The notes beneath the pieces are model-generated. The model was not told where the DNA came from, made no database searches, and saw only the letters and a program-made list of their open reading frames with translations. DNA of 64,000 nucleotides from Dyella sp. M7H15-1 (GTDB lineage Bacteria > Pseudomonadota > Gammaproteobacteria > Xanthomonadales > Rhodanobacteraceae). Made by a program: the position numbers and the translations under genes. The stretch covers positions 3,100,001 to 3,164,000 of the forward strand of contig NZ_CP035300.1 of the NCBI RefSeq assembly GCF_004114615.1, written 5' to 3'. Below, piece by piece: positions 1 to 9,060 of the stretch (position 1 is its first letter; each line of letters starts with the position of its first letter).

Positions 1-1001
1 GGGTGGTAGGCGGTGCGTTCCTGAAGCTGCTACGTACACCGGTCGCCAAACGCTTGCATCTGGTGGGGGCGGCGAATTCGCGCAAGCAACAAACGGATCC
101 AACGCAGCTTGCCGCACGCGATCTGCGTGATCGGCTTAAGCGCGAAGGCACGGCGCGAGATGACGCCGCACTGCTGTCCGCGCTGGATGCGCATCACGCC
201 GAATTGAAGGTCATTATCGACGCGACGGCGTCAACGGAGCTGGCGTCACGTCATGCAGAATGGCTGGCTCGCGATTATCACGTCGTCACCGCCAACAAAT
301 CGCTGGCGGGTGGCCGGCTCGCAGGTTGGCGCGAGCTACAAGCTGCGTGTGCCGTGGGTGGTCGTTATGGCGATTCCGCGACCGTAGGCGCGGGGCTGCC
401 GGTATTGTCGACCCTGCGTCGCCTGGGTGATTGCGGCGATAGCTTGCTTACGCTGGAAGGCGTGTTTTCCGGCTCGTTGTCTTATCTGTTCAATCAGTAC
501 GACGGCAGTCGTCCGTTCTCTGCGCTGCTGCGCGATGCGCGCAAGCTGGGTTATACCGAACCGGATCCTCGTGCGGATCTCTCCGGCGAGGATGTCGCGC
601 GCAAGCTGCTGATTCTGGCACGCAACGCTGGTTTCGCATTGGGTAGTGACGAAGTGGTGGTAGAAAGCCTGGTGCCCGAAGCATTGCGCGACATGTCTAC
701 CGAAGCGTTTCTGGATCGCCTGGAAGAGCTGGACGAATCATTGGCCGCGCTGCATGACAGCGCTCGCGCAAGAGGCCACGTACTGCGTTTTCTCGCACGG
801 CTCAATCAGTGGGGCCGCGCACGTGTTGGTTTGACAGCCGTGCCGCTCAATCATCCTGCCGCACGTTTGTACGGCACGGACAACCAGTTTGCACTGACGA
901 CCACGCGTTATCACACGCAGCCACTGGTGATTCAGGGACCCGGGGCAGGGCCGGAGGTAACCGCCCAGGCCCTGCTGGGTGACGTACTCGCCCTGGGTTA
1001 G
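1..1001 (+). CDS. homoserine dehydrogenase, 5'-truncated by window edge
   Basis: Reduces aspartate semialdehyde to homoserine with NAD(P)H, on the route to threonine and methionine. The visible 332 residues begin inside the N-terminal Rossmann fold (VGGAFLKLL, then GAANS). They carry the ANKSLAGG segment and the family signature ATVGAGLPVLSTLRRLGD, followed by SGSLSYLFNQYDG and GYTEPDPRADLSGEDVARK, typical of the ThrA/MetL-type HSD domain. The glycine-rich start of the fold lies before the window. I cannot tell a stand-alone enzyme (for example a metX-metB-hom operon) from the C-terminal half of an aspartokinase fusion. It converges on the permease gene, with only about 10 bp between the stops. 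Confidence 0.93.
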   Translation, partial: VVGGAFLKLLRTPVAKRLHLVGAANSRKQQTDPTQLAARDLRDRLKREGTARDDAALLSALDAHHAELKVIIDATASTELASRHAEWLARDYHVVTANKSLAGGRLAGWRELQAACAVGGRYGDSATVGAGLPVLSTLRRLGDCGDSLLTLEGVFSGSLSYLFNQYDGSRPFSALLRDARKLGYTEPDPRADLSGEDVARKLLILARNAGFALGSDEVVVESLVPEALRDMSTEAFLDRLEELDESLAALHDSARARGHVLRFLARLNQWGRARVGLTAVPLNHPAARLYGTDNQFALTTTRYHTQPLVIQGPGAGPEVTAQALLGDVLALG

Positions 1002-1011
1002 TTGCAATGGG

Positions 1012-2670
1012 TTAGGCGCGCCGTACTGCGATGTCTTCTTCTTCTGGCGGCAGCACTGGTTGATCCGGATGCAGATGGGTGGCTTCACACGCGGCTTCCA
1101 CCGCCGGCGTGCGCCATCCGGACTTCACGCCCCACAGATAGAACACCAGGCCGATGGTCGCGACCACGGCCAGATCCATGCCATAAGGTAGGTAGCCTTG
1201 GCCACCAAAGGTGGTGCTGCCGGCCCATGACACCGCAGCGATGGTGGGCAAATACACGATCAACCAAAGGGCGGCCTGGAAGTGCCGGCCAAATTCACGC
1301 CAGCCCGACCTCGCCTGGTAATAAAGATAGATCGGAAGTGCGACGATCATCAGCAGGATGATTTCGCCGGTAAGCGGCCATTTTGCCCAGTACAACAATT
1401 CCGTCGCCATGATGAAGGCCACGCCCGCTAGCACCGGCAGGCCGGCAATCCGCAGCGGTCGATAAAGCTCCGTCGCCGTGCGGCGCAAGGTCATCACACT
1501 GACCGGGCCAGTGAGATAGGAAATGATCGTCGCCACCGAGATCACCGCCGCCAGCGTACCCCAGCCGCGGAAGAAGAACAGGAACAGGAAGGACACGGCG
1601 AGATTCAGCCACATCGCCGGACGCGGCACACCCCATTGGGGATGAATCCGCCCGAAGAATCTCGGCAAGGTGCCATTTCGCTCCATGCCGTAGATCATGC
1701 GCGCCGTGGTTGCTGTGTAGGTCATGCCAGTGCCGCTTGGGCTGATAAAAGCATCGACATACAGCAGCATCGCCAACCAATGCAGGTTGCCGATGATCGC
1801 CAGTTCGGCAAACGGCGAACGGAAATCGATACCATGCCAACCCGCTTTGGCGAGCATGTCCTGCGGTACCGCGCCAAGATAGGCAACCTGCAAAATCACA
1901 TAGATCACGGTCGCCAGCAGAATGGAGCCGACAACTGCGAAGGGAATGCTCTTACCCGGGTTGCGTGCTTCACCCGCAAGATTCACCGGACTCTGGAAGC
2001 CGTTGAAGCTGAACACGATGCCTGCGGTGGCGACAGCAGTAAGCACCGCGGGGAAATCGATGGTGTGGCCACCGCCATGAATGCCAACTGAGAAATTTTC
2101 GGGATGGAAGCCGCTGGCAATCAGTGCGAGACCGGTGGCGGCAGGCACCACCAACTTGAACACGGTGATCGTGGTATTGGAGCGCGCGAACAGCTTCACA
2201 CTCCAAAAATTCAGCAGGAAATAAATGATCACCAGCATCGCCGCGATCGTCAGTCCGGTATGGCTCAACTCGCCCACGCCATCAGTCACGTGATACAGGT
2301 CGTGCGCCCATTCCCACGGCCAGGAGGCCATGTATTGCACAGAGGCCTCGGCTTCCACCGGAATTGCTGAAGCAATAGCGATCCAATTGGCCCACGCCGC
2401 GATAAAGCCGACCAGCGAGCCGTGCGAGTAGTGGCCGTAGCGCACCATGCCACCGGATTCGGGGAACATCGCACCGAGTTCGGCGTAGGTCAGTGCGATC
2501 GTCATGATGATCGCTGCGCCCAACACCCAGGCCCAGATGGCTCCGGGGCCGGCCAGGCCCGCCGCTTTCCACGCGCCAAACAGCCATCCTGAGCCAATGA
2601 TCGAGCCCAAGCCGGTGAGCATCAGGGCGAACGGACCTACATCGCGGCGAATGGCGTTGGAAGAAGACAT
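1012..2670 (-). CDS. APC-family amino acid permease
   Basis: A 552-residue polytopic inner-membrane transporter of the amino acid-polyamine-organocation superfamily. TM1 carries the family glycine motif (GLGSIIGSGWLFG), followed by about a dozen hydrophobic segments and a short hydrophilic C-terminal tail (HPDQPVLPPEEEDIAVRRA). The overall pattern, including the AELGAMFPESGGMVRYG stretch after TM2, resembles bacterial aspartate:proton-symporter-like permeases, but the substrate cannot be assigned from sequence alone. I chose the ATG at 2670 (MSSSNAIRRDVG). An in-frame start 14 codons upstream would add residues that do not look membrane-related. It is divergent from metF. Confidence 0.9.
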   Translation of the reverse strand: MSSSNAIRRDVGPFALMLTGLGSIIGSGWLFGAWKAAGLAGPGAIWAWVLGAAIIMTIALTYAELGAMFPESGGMVRYGHYSHGSLVGFIAAWANWIAIASAIPVEAEASVQYMASWPWEWAHDLYHVTDGVGELSHTGLTIAAMLVIIYFLLNFWSVKLFARSNTTITVFKLVVPAATGLALIASGFHPENFSVGIHGGGHTIDFPAVLTAVATAGIVFSFNGFQSPVNLAGEARNPGKSIPFAVVGSILLATVIYVILQVAYLGAVPQDMLAKAGWHGIDFRSPFAELAIIGNLHWLAMLLYVDAFISPSGTGMTYTATTARMIYGMERNGTLPRFFGRIHPQWGVPRPAMWLNLAVSFLFLFFFRGWGTLAAVISVATIISYLTGPVSVMTLRRTATELYRPLRIAGLPVLAGVAFIMATELLYWAKWPLTGEIILLMIVALPIYLYYQARSGWREFGRHFQAALWLIVYLPTIAAVSWAGSTTFGGQGYLPYGMDLAVVATIGLVFYLWGVKSGWRTPAVEAACEATHLHPDQPVLPPEEEDIAVRRA

Positions 2671-2831
2671 GCGTACTCCTGCGAAACACGACTCGGCCAC
2701 CCCGTGGGGCACAAGCGTCCGATAATGACAGACCCAAGCAGGTAGTGTCAGCCCGCGGCGATATCCCTAATATCGCTTCATCCAGAATAAGAGATATACA
2801 CTAGGGTGACTTGCCGCCACGGACCCTTGCA

Positions 2832-3665
2832 ATGCTGGCCATTAGCTTTGAATTTTTTCCGCCCAAGACCGACGAACAGCGTGCACAGCTCGATCGTGTC
2901 GCCAAGGAGCTGAAAGGGCTTAAGCCCGAATATGTCTCCGTCACCTTCGGTGCCGGCGGTTCCACCCTTAGTTATACCGGCGATACCGTGGCACGACTGC
3001 ACCAGCAGCATGGGCTGGAGGTGGCGCCACACCTGTCCTGCGTAGGCGGCACCCGTCAGGAAATCGCTGACCTGCTCGATACTTACCGCGCCGCAGGCTA
3101 TCGACGCATCGTGGCTTTGCGTGGCGACCTGCCTTCGGGTATGGCGACGCCTGGGGACTTCCGCTATGCCGTCGAACTGGTGCGCTTTATCCGCCAGCAC
3201 ACCGGCAATCACTTTCACATTGAAGTGGCGGCTTATCCAGAGATGCATCCGCAGGCCGAAGACGTCCAGGCCGATCTGCGCCACTTCAAAACGAAGATCG
3301 AAGCCGGTGCGGATGGTGCCATTACGCAGTATTTTTTCAACGCGGACGCGTACTTCCGCTTTGTCGACGATGTACGTCGACTGGGTGTGTCGGTGCCGGT
3401 GGTGCCGGGCATCATGCCGATTTCCAACTACGCCCAGCTCAAGCGCTTCTCCGACGCCTGCGGTGCGGAAATCCCGCGCTGGATCGCCAAACGCATGCAG
3501 GCCTATTACGACGATGTAGCGTCCATTCGCGCGATGGGGGCTGACGTTGTCGCGCAGTTGTGCCGACGGTTGCTGGAAGGGGGGGCGCCGGGGCTGCATT
3601 TTTATACGCTGAATCGGGCAAAAGCGACTCGCGCAGTACTTGATCAGTTGAACGGAATGCATTGA
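2832..3665 (+). CDS. metF: methylenetetrahydrofolate reductase
   Basis: A 277-residue FAD enzyme reducing 5,10-methylene-THF to 5-methyl-THF, the methyl donor for homocysteine remethylation. It has the N-terminal SFEFFPPK signature of the TIM-barrel family, then SVTFGAGGST, ALRGDLP, EVAAYPEMHP and the FAD/folate segment GAITQYFFN. Length matches bacterial MetF. The ATG at 2832 (MLAISFEFF) is preferred over the upstream TTG at 2811 because family members begin just before the SFEFFPPK motif. Functionally it belongs with ahcY further right: together they run the activated-methyl cycle. The upstream 160 bp holds no riboswitch that I recognise. Confidence 0.96.
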   Translation: MLAISFEFFPPKTDEQRAQLDRVAKELKGLKPEYVSVTFGAGGSTLSYTGDTVARLHQQHGLEVAPHLSCVGGTRQEIADLLDTYRAAGYRRIVALRGDLPSGMATPGDFRYAVELVRFIRQHTGNHFHIEVAAYPEMHPQAEDVQADLRHFKTKIEAGADGAITQYFFNADAYFRFVDDVRRLGVSVPVVPGIMPISNYAQLKRFSDACGAEIPRWIAKRMQAYYDDVASIRAMGADVVAQLCRRLLEGGAPGLHFYTLNRAKATRAVLDQLNGMH

Positions 3666-3934
3666 CGCATCGGGCTATGCGTGCCGATGTGTTTATCAAT
3701 CCTGTGCTGATGAGGATGATTCATCGGGAGCCGATTCTTCCCGTCTCCGGGCACGGGCGGGAGAGCACGGGTGATACGAACCGAGGCCGATGACGGCAGT
3801 GGTGACACCGAGTCGGTCCATTTCGATGTCGTCCATCACACGGGATGCCTTTGGCTACGCTCGATGGACTGAAGACAAACGGCGTCCGAACCCCTCTGGC
3901 GGTATCATGAGCGGTCCCCAACGGAGAACTCCCC

Positions 3935-4852
3935 ATGGCTCAGCAGTACCCCGAATGGATCTGGCAGAACGGCGACATCAAGCCATGGAAGGAAGCCACC
4001 ACGCACGTCATGTCGCATGCGTTGCATTACGGCTCATCCGTTTTCGAGGGTATACGCAGCTATGTCACGCCGGAAGGCGCGGCGATTTTCCGTCTGACTG
4101 ATCATCTCAAGCGTCTGTATCAGTCAGCCAAGATCTACGACATGGTGCTGCCGTATTCGCAGGATCAGCTCGCGACCGCATGTCGCGAAGTGATCCGCAA
4201 GAATGACTTCGCTGCCGCTTATTTGCGTCCGGTGGCTTATCGCGGCCTTGGCGGCTTCGGTCTTTCTGCTGAAACGTCGATCGACGTCGCGGTGGCGAGC
4301 TGGCCGATGGGCCCTTACCTTGGGCCGGAGGCTTTGGAGGTCGGTATCACCGCATGCGTGTCGAGCTGGCAGCGCTTTGCTCCGAACACCATCCCTGCCG
4401 GTGCAAAAGCCGGTGGCAATTATCTTTCTGGTCAGTTGATTGCACGCGAGGCACGTCGCCTTGGCTTCGGTGAAGGCATTGCCCTTGCAGCGAACGGCCT
4501 GCTCAGCGAAGGCGCGGGTGAAAATCTGTTTCTGGTGTTCGATGGCGTATTGCACACCACGCCAGCCAGTGCGTCGATCCTCACTGGCATCACGCGCGAT
4601 ACCCTGAAGGTGCTGGCTCGCGAAGATGGCATTGATGTGATCGAGCGCGATATTCCACGCGAATACCTCTATCTCGCCGATGAAATCCTGATGTGCGGCA
4701 CAGCGGCGGAGATCACGCCGATTCGCGAAGTCGATGGCAAGCAGATCGGCAGTGGCAAGGCAGGGCGCGTTACGCGTCGTCTGCAGGAGCTGTACTTCGG
4801 CCTGTTCAACGGCAAGACGCAGGACAAATGGGGCTGGCTGGAGCCGGTTTAA
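3935..4852 (+). CDS. ilvE: branched-chain amino acid aminotransferase
   Basis: A 305-residue fold-type IV PLP enzyme catalysing the last transamination of leucine, isoleucine and valine synthesis. Features in order: ALHYGSSVFEGIRSY near the N-terminus, YLRPVAYRG, then AKAGGNYLSGQLIAREAR containing the PLP-binding lysine, followed by EGAGENLFLV and CGTAAEITPIREVDG. Length and motifs are typical of the class IV BCAT. The ATG at 3935 has a GGAGA ribosome-binding site about 8 nt upstream. The roughly 270 bp before it shows no clear gene. A GC-rich hairpin follows the stop. Confidence 0.96.
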   Translation: MAQQYPEWIWQNGDIKPWKEATTHVMSHALHYGSSVFEGIRSYVTPEGAAIFRLTDHLKRLYQSAKIYDMVLPYSQDQLATACREVIRKNDFAAAYLRPVAYRGLGGFGLSAETSIDVAVASWPMGPYLGPEALEVGITACVSSWQRFAPNTIPAGAKAGGNYLSGQLIAREARRLGFGEGIALAANGLLSEGAGENLFLVFDGVLHTTPASASILTGITRDTLKVLAREDGIDVIERDIPREYLYLADEILMCGTAAEITPIREVDGKQIGSGKAGRVTRRLQELYFGLFNGKTQDKWGWLEPV

Positions 4853-4866
4853 TGTGATGTGCGCGC

Positions 4867-4888
4867 CCCTCTCCCTGGTGGGAGAGGG
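4867..4888. terminator. hairpin after ilvE
   Basis: A perfect 9-bp inverted repeat (CCCTCTCCC, loop TGGT, GGGAGAGGG) sits 15 bp after the ilvE stop. It lacks a long T tract directly after the stem, so termination is inferred. The same CTCTCCC/GGGAGAG core occurs in several hairpins of this window and may be a dispersed repeat rather than a dedicated terminator. Confidence 0.45.
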
Positions 4889-4945
4889 TGCGAATAAAAA
4901 CCTGGTTGGCGATACCAGCGTAGGTATTGCTGTCGCAGGGCAGTA

Positions 4946-6409
<1,464 letters not shown>

Positions 6410-6433
6410 TCGGGATGTCTCCGAGTCTCATGG

Positions 6434-6460
6434 GAAAACCCGGCCTGGGAAGGCCAGGCC
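6434..6460 (-). terminator. hairpin with T-run in ahcY leader
   Basis: On the transcribed strand GGCCTGG and CCAGGCC form a stem with a 5-nt loop, followed by GGGTTTT, about 25 nt before the ahcY start. A second small hairpin (GACGCG-GAAT-CGCGTC, 6461-6476) sits between it and the riboswitch aptamer. The arrangement fits an expression platform for the SAH riboswitch, either as a terminator or by masking the start region. The mechanism is inferred. Confidence 0.5.
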
Positions 6461-6475
6461 GACGCGGAATCGCGT

Positions 6476-6558
6476 CATGAGCGCCGTTGCAGTCGAAGCA
6501 TCCACCGAGCCTGGGTCGTTATGGTGTCCCATAACGCTCGCAGCGCCCCTCGGCGAAG
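6476..6558 (-). promoter_or_regulatory. SAH riboswitch upstream of ahcY
   Basis: Read on the minus strand, the leader shows the conserved SAH-aptamer layout: GCCGAGGGGCGCTGCGA, then a variable perfect hairpin (CGTTATGG, loop GACA, CCATAACG at 6518-6537), then CCAGGCTCGG, and finally AACGGCGCTC. CCGAG at the 5' end pairs with CTCGG at 6505-6509 (P1). GAGCGC/GGCGC segments can form the pseudoknot known for this class. The element directly precedes ahcY, the usual target of these ON switches in beta- and gammaproteobacteria. The assignment rests on motif and context. A covariance-model search would settle it. Confidence 0.88.
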
Positions 6559-6601
6559 ACCTACTATTCTAGTCCCATTAAGGCCAATGGCACTTACTTA
6601 A

Positions 6602-6691
6602 GGATGCTCTGATCTATTCCACGCACCCGTCACCGCACTGTATGCGCGCATACAGTGCGGTGACGGGTGCGTGGAATAGATCAGAGCATCC
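6602..6691. repeat. perfect 90-bp palindrome
   Basis: Two 45-bp arms are exactly reverse-complementary with no spacer, centred between 6646 and 6647 (TATGCG|CGCATA). The outer ends read GGATGCTCTGATC and GATCAGAGCATCC. It lies between the ahcY leader and a truncated brnT-like gene and supplies that gene's stop codon. A degenerate half-copy appears just before tolR (about 44358-44382: CG, T/G-rich, GAAT, then CAGAGCATCCC), which suggests a mobile REP-like family. As RNA it would form a very stable hairpin and could act as a terminator in either direction. Confidence 0.9.
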
Positions 6692-6854
6692 CTAGCAAGA
6701 TAAACCGATCCTCATCATCTGAATGATCGGGATCGGCGATCAGCTTGGCTCGCTCATCAGCAAAGGCCGACATGGCCTCATCAAAGCTGAGGCCATGTTT
6801 CTTGAAATTGGCAGCGGCCTTGGCTGAATCCCACTCAAAGTGCAGTTCGATCAT
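6681..6854 (-). pseudogene. truncated BrnT-like toxin gene
   Basis: A 57-codon reading frame starts MIELHFEWDSAKAAANFKKHG and continues LSFDEAMSAF, DPDHSDDEDRFILLGM. This matches the N-terminal two thirds of BrnT ribonuclease toxins (FEWD.xK...N..KHG.sF.eA..vF, then D..HS..E.R....G). Intact BrnT is about 90 residues. Here the frame runs into the 90-bp palindrome and stops after GML, so the C-terminal beta-strands are missing. No BrnA-type antitoxin frame follows on the minus strand before ahcY. It is probably an inactivated remnant of a toxin-antitoxin pair cut by the palindromic element, although a short product could still be made. Confidence 0.72.
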
Positions 6855-6911
6855 GGTCAAATCCTGACTACAACGTAATTACGCGTCAAACATTCCCGCC
6901 TACGACCACAA

Positions 6912-9053
6912 CTAATCGCCCTCACCCCACGCGAATTCGCCACGCACGAACACCTTGCCCAGCTTGTCGTACTCCCGCTCAACCGCCTTCATCACGTGCC
7001 CCATGCCCACCGCTTCGTTTTCGGCGGCGGCATAGAATGCGGCGCGCAGGGCGATGTTGTTGATGTGCCCGCCGCTCAGCGCGGCTTTCGCGGCGAGCAG
7101 ATCCATGTCGATGTCGCCGGCCAACGGTGTGTCGGCAGGGAATGCCTTGCGCCACAGTTCGCGGCGCTGCTCCGCGCCGGGGAATGGGTATTCGATGATG
7201 AACTTGAAGCGCCGCGTGAAGGCGTTGTCGATGTTTTTCAGAAGATTGGTGGAGAGCACCACGATGCCCGGATAGGTTTCGATCCGCTGCAGTAGATAGC
7301 CGGTTTGCACGTTGGCGTAGCGGTCGTGCGCGTCGCGTGTCTCGGTGCGCTTGGAAAACAGGCTTTCTGCTTCGTCGAAATACAACACCACGTTCATGGT
7401 CTCGGCTTTGTCGAACAGTTGCGCCAGGTGTTTTTCGGTTTCGCCGATGTACTTGCTCAGCACGTTCGCCAGATCCACCCGGTACAGGCCCAGGTTCAGT
7501 TCGTTGGCGATGATGGAGGCGGCCATGGTCTTGCCGGTGCCGGTGAGGCCGTGGAACAGCACGCAAAGATTGCGGCTGTTCGGATTGTGCCGTTCGAACC
7601 CCCATTGCTCGATCACCCGGTGGCGCTGCCGCGCGTAATGCAGCACGTCTTCGAGCCAGGATCGCGTGGCGTCCGGTAGCACGATGTCGCTCATGCGGTA
7701 GCGCGTCTTCACCTCCTGCGCGATGCTGAACTGCTCGCTGACGCTGGCCGCGCGGCAGGCTTCCAGCAGCAGATCCTCGATGGGCGTGCCGTCGTCCAGC
7801 AAACGCCTGCTTTCCGTGTCTTTCAGCACCGCGTCGATCTGCGAGGCGGTGAACAGATAGCTGTTGACCAGTTGATCGAGCAGTCCGTCGGACAACGGCA
7901 AGGTGTGCCGCTGCGCGCCGTCCCGCCAGATCTGCGTGCGCAAGGCCACGTCCGGCGATGGCAGTTGAATCAGCAGTGGCATCGCCGTGTGCCGCGCATA
8001 GCGATGCGCGTGTTCGGCGAGCCGGTGCCACGGGCCGTTGAACGTGACGACGTAGCGCTGGCTTTCCAGCAAGGTATCCAGCACGTTTTCCAGCAGCCCT
8101 GGTGCGTCGTCCGTGACGCCATCGCCACTCAGTCGACGACAGTCGGCGAGTACCAGCACGCGGTTACACAGCAAGGCATCCCGGCATAGCAGGCGCAGGC
8201 GCCGCAGCATCGCGGCGTGATCGTTGCCTGCCCATTGCCGGCTGTCGAGCCGCGCGCAGCTCATGCCGAGCGCGCCAAACAGCGCGGCGCACACGCGTTC
8301 GAGCATGCGCGGGTCCGGTCCTTGCAACTGCAGCACATAGCTCGCGTCGGCCGGAGCATCCGCGCCGCAACGGAGTAGAAAATTCTGCAGTGCGCGGCGC
8401 GTGTTCGCATCGATCGGCAAGTTTGCCAGCTCTCCGTCCGGCGCGATGTCCGGCAGCACGTCGGCAAGCCGCAGTTGCGGCGTGGCGCGTCCACAGAGAT
8501 AGGCGGCAACGGCGGGATCGACACGGAATCCACCGCACAGGCGCAACACGTCGCCCTGCGGCTCGATCTCCAGAATGCGCCAGTGCAGCAGCGCGCCATC
8601 GGACAGCAGCGTCGCTTGCACCGCCTCGCGCATGCCTGCCAACAGATGCGCGATTGCCGACAATGGCAGGCAGGCGTCGGCAACGCTTTCGCCGCCGGAT
8701 GCTTCCAGCAAGGGCGCGCGATACGCGGCATCGAAGTCCGGCAGCATGGCGATCAACAACAGTTGCTGCTCCAGCGCATCAAGCTGGCAGAGCCGTACAA
8801 GGTTGATCCAGGGAATGAAGACACCCTGCTCCAGTGTCGCCAGCATGTCTTGTTCGAGCTGCCGCCACGCTGCGGCCAACGCTGCGTCCTGGCCTTGCGC
8901 CCATTGTTCGCGCGCGGCATTCAGGCGCGAGGCGAGCGCGGTTTGCGCCGACGGAGCAGCCATCGGCTGCGCCATGATCGCGCGGTCGATGAGCTGATCG
9001 GCATAACGGCACAGGGCCGCGATGAAAGCTTCGTTGTCGGCGAAGTGCGGCAT
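6912..9053 (-). CDS. eCIS AAA+ ATPase (Afp15/Pvc15-like)
   Basis: A 713-residue AAA+ ATPase of the type that is nearly universal in extracellular contractile injection loci, thought to help assemble the particle. The N-terminal 400 residues are alpha-helical and divergent. The C-terminal AAA module has Walker A HGLTGTGKT (about residue 502), Walker B VVLYFDEAES (about 561), a sensor Asn in VVLSTNLLKN and the arginine pair TRRF. It is the last gene of the minus-strand cluster, 7 bp after the fibre-like gene. It lacks the ClpV architecture (no double AAA module or Clp-N domain), which argues against a type VI secretion system. Confidence 0.9.
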   Translation of the reverse strand: MPHFADNEAFIAALCRYADQLIDRAIMAQPMAAPSAQTALASRLNAAREQWAQGQDAALAAAWRQLEQDMLATLEQGVFIPWINLVRLCQLDALEQQLLLIAMLPDFDAAYRAPLLEASGGESVADACLPLSAIAHLLAGMREAVQATLLSDGALLHWRILEIEPQGDVLRLCGGFRVDPAVAAYLCGRATPQLRLADVLPDIAPDGELANLPIDANTRRALQNFLLRCGADAPADASYVLQLQGPDPRMLERVCAALFGALGMSCARLDSRQWAGNDHAAMLRRLRLLCRDALLCNRVLVLADCRRLSGDGVTDDAPGLLENVLDTLLESQRYVVTFNGPWHRLAEHAHRYARHTAMPLLIQLPSPDVALRTQIWRDGAQRHTLPLSDGLLDQLVNSYLFTASQIDAVLKDTESRRLLDDGTPIEDLLLEACRAASVSEQFSIAQEVKTRYRMSDIVLPDATRSWLEDVLHYARQRHRVIEQWGFERHNPNSRNLCVLFHGLTGTGKTMAASIIANELNLGLYRVDLANVLSKYIGETEKHLAQLFDKAETMNVVLYFDEAESLFSKRTETRDAHDRYANVQTGYLLQRIETYPGIVVLSTNLLKNIDNAFTRRFKFIIEYPFPGAEQRRELWRKAFPADTPLAGDIDMDLLAAKAALSGGHINNIALRAAFYAAAENEAVGMGHVMKAVEREYDKLGKVFVRGEFAWGEGD

Positions 9054-9060
9054 CGCACGC

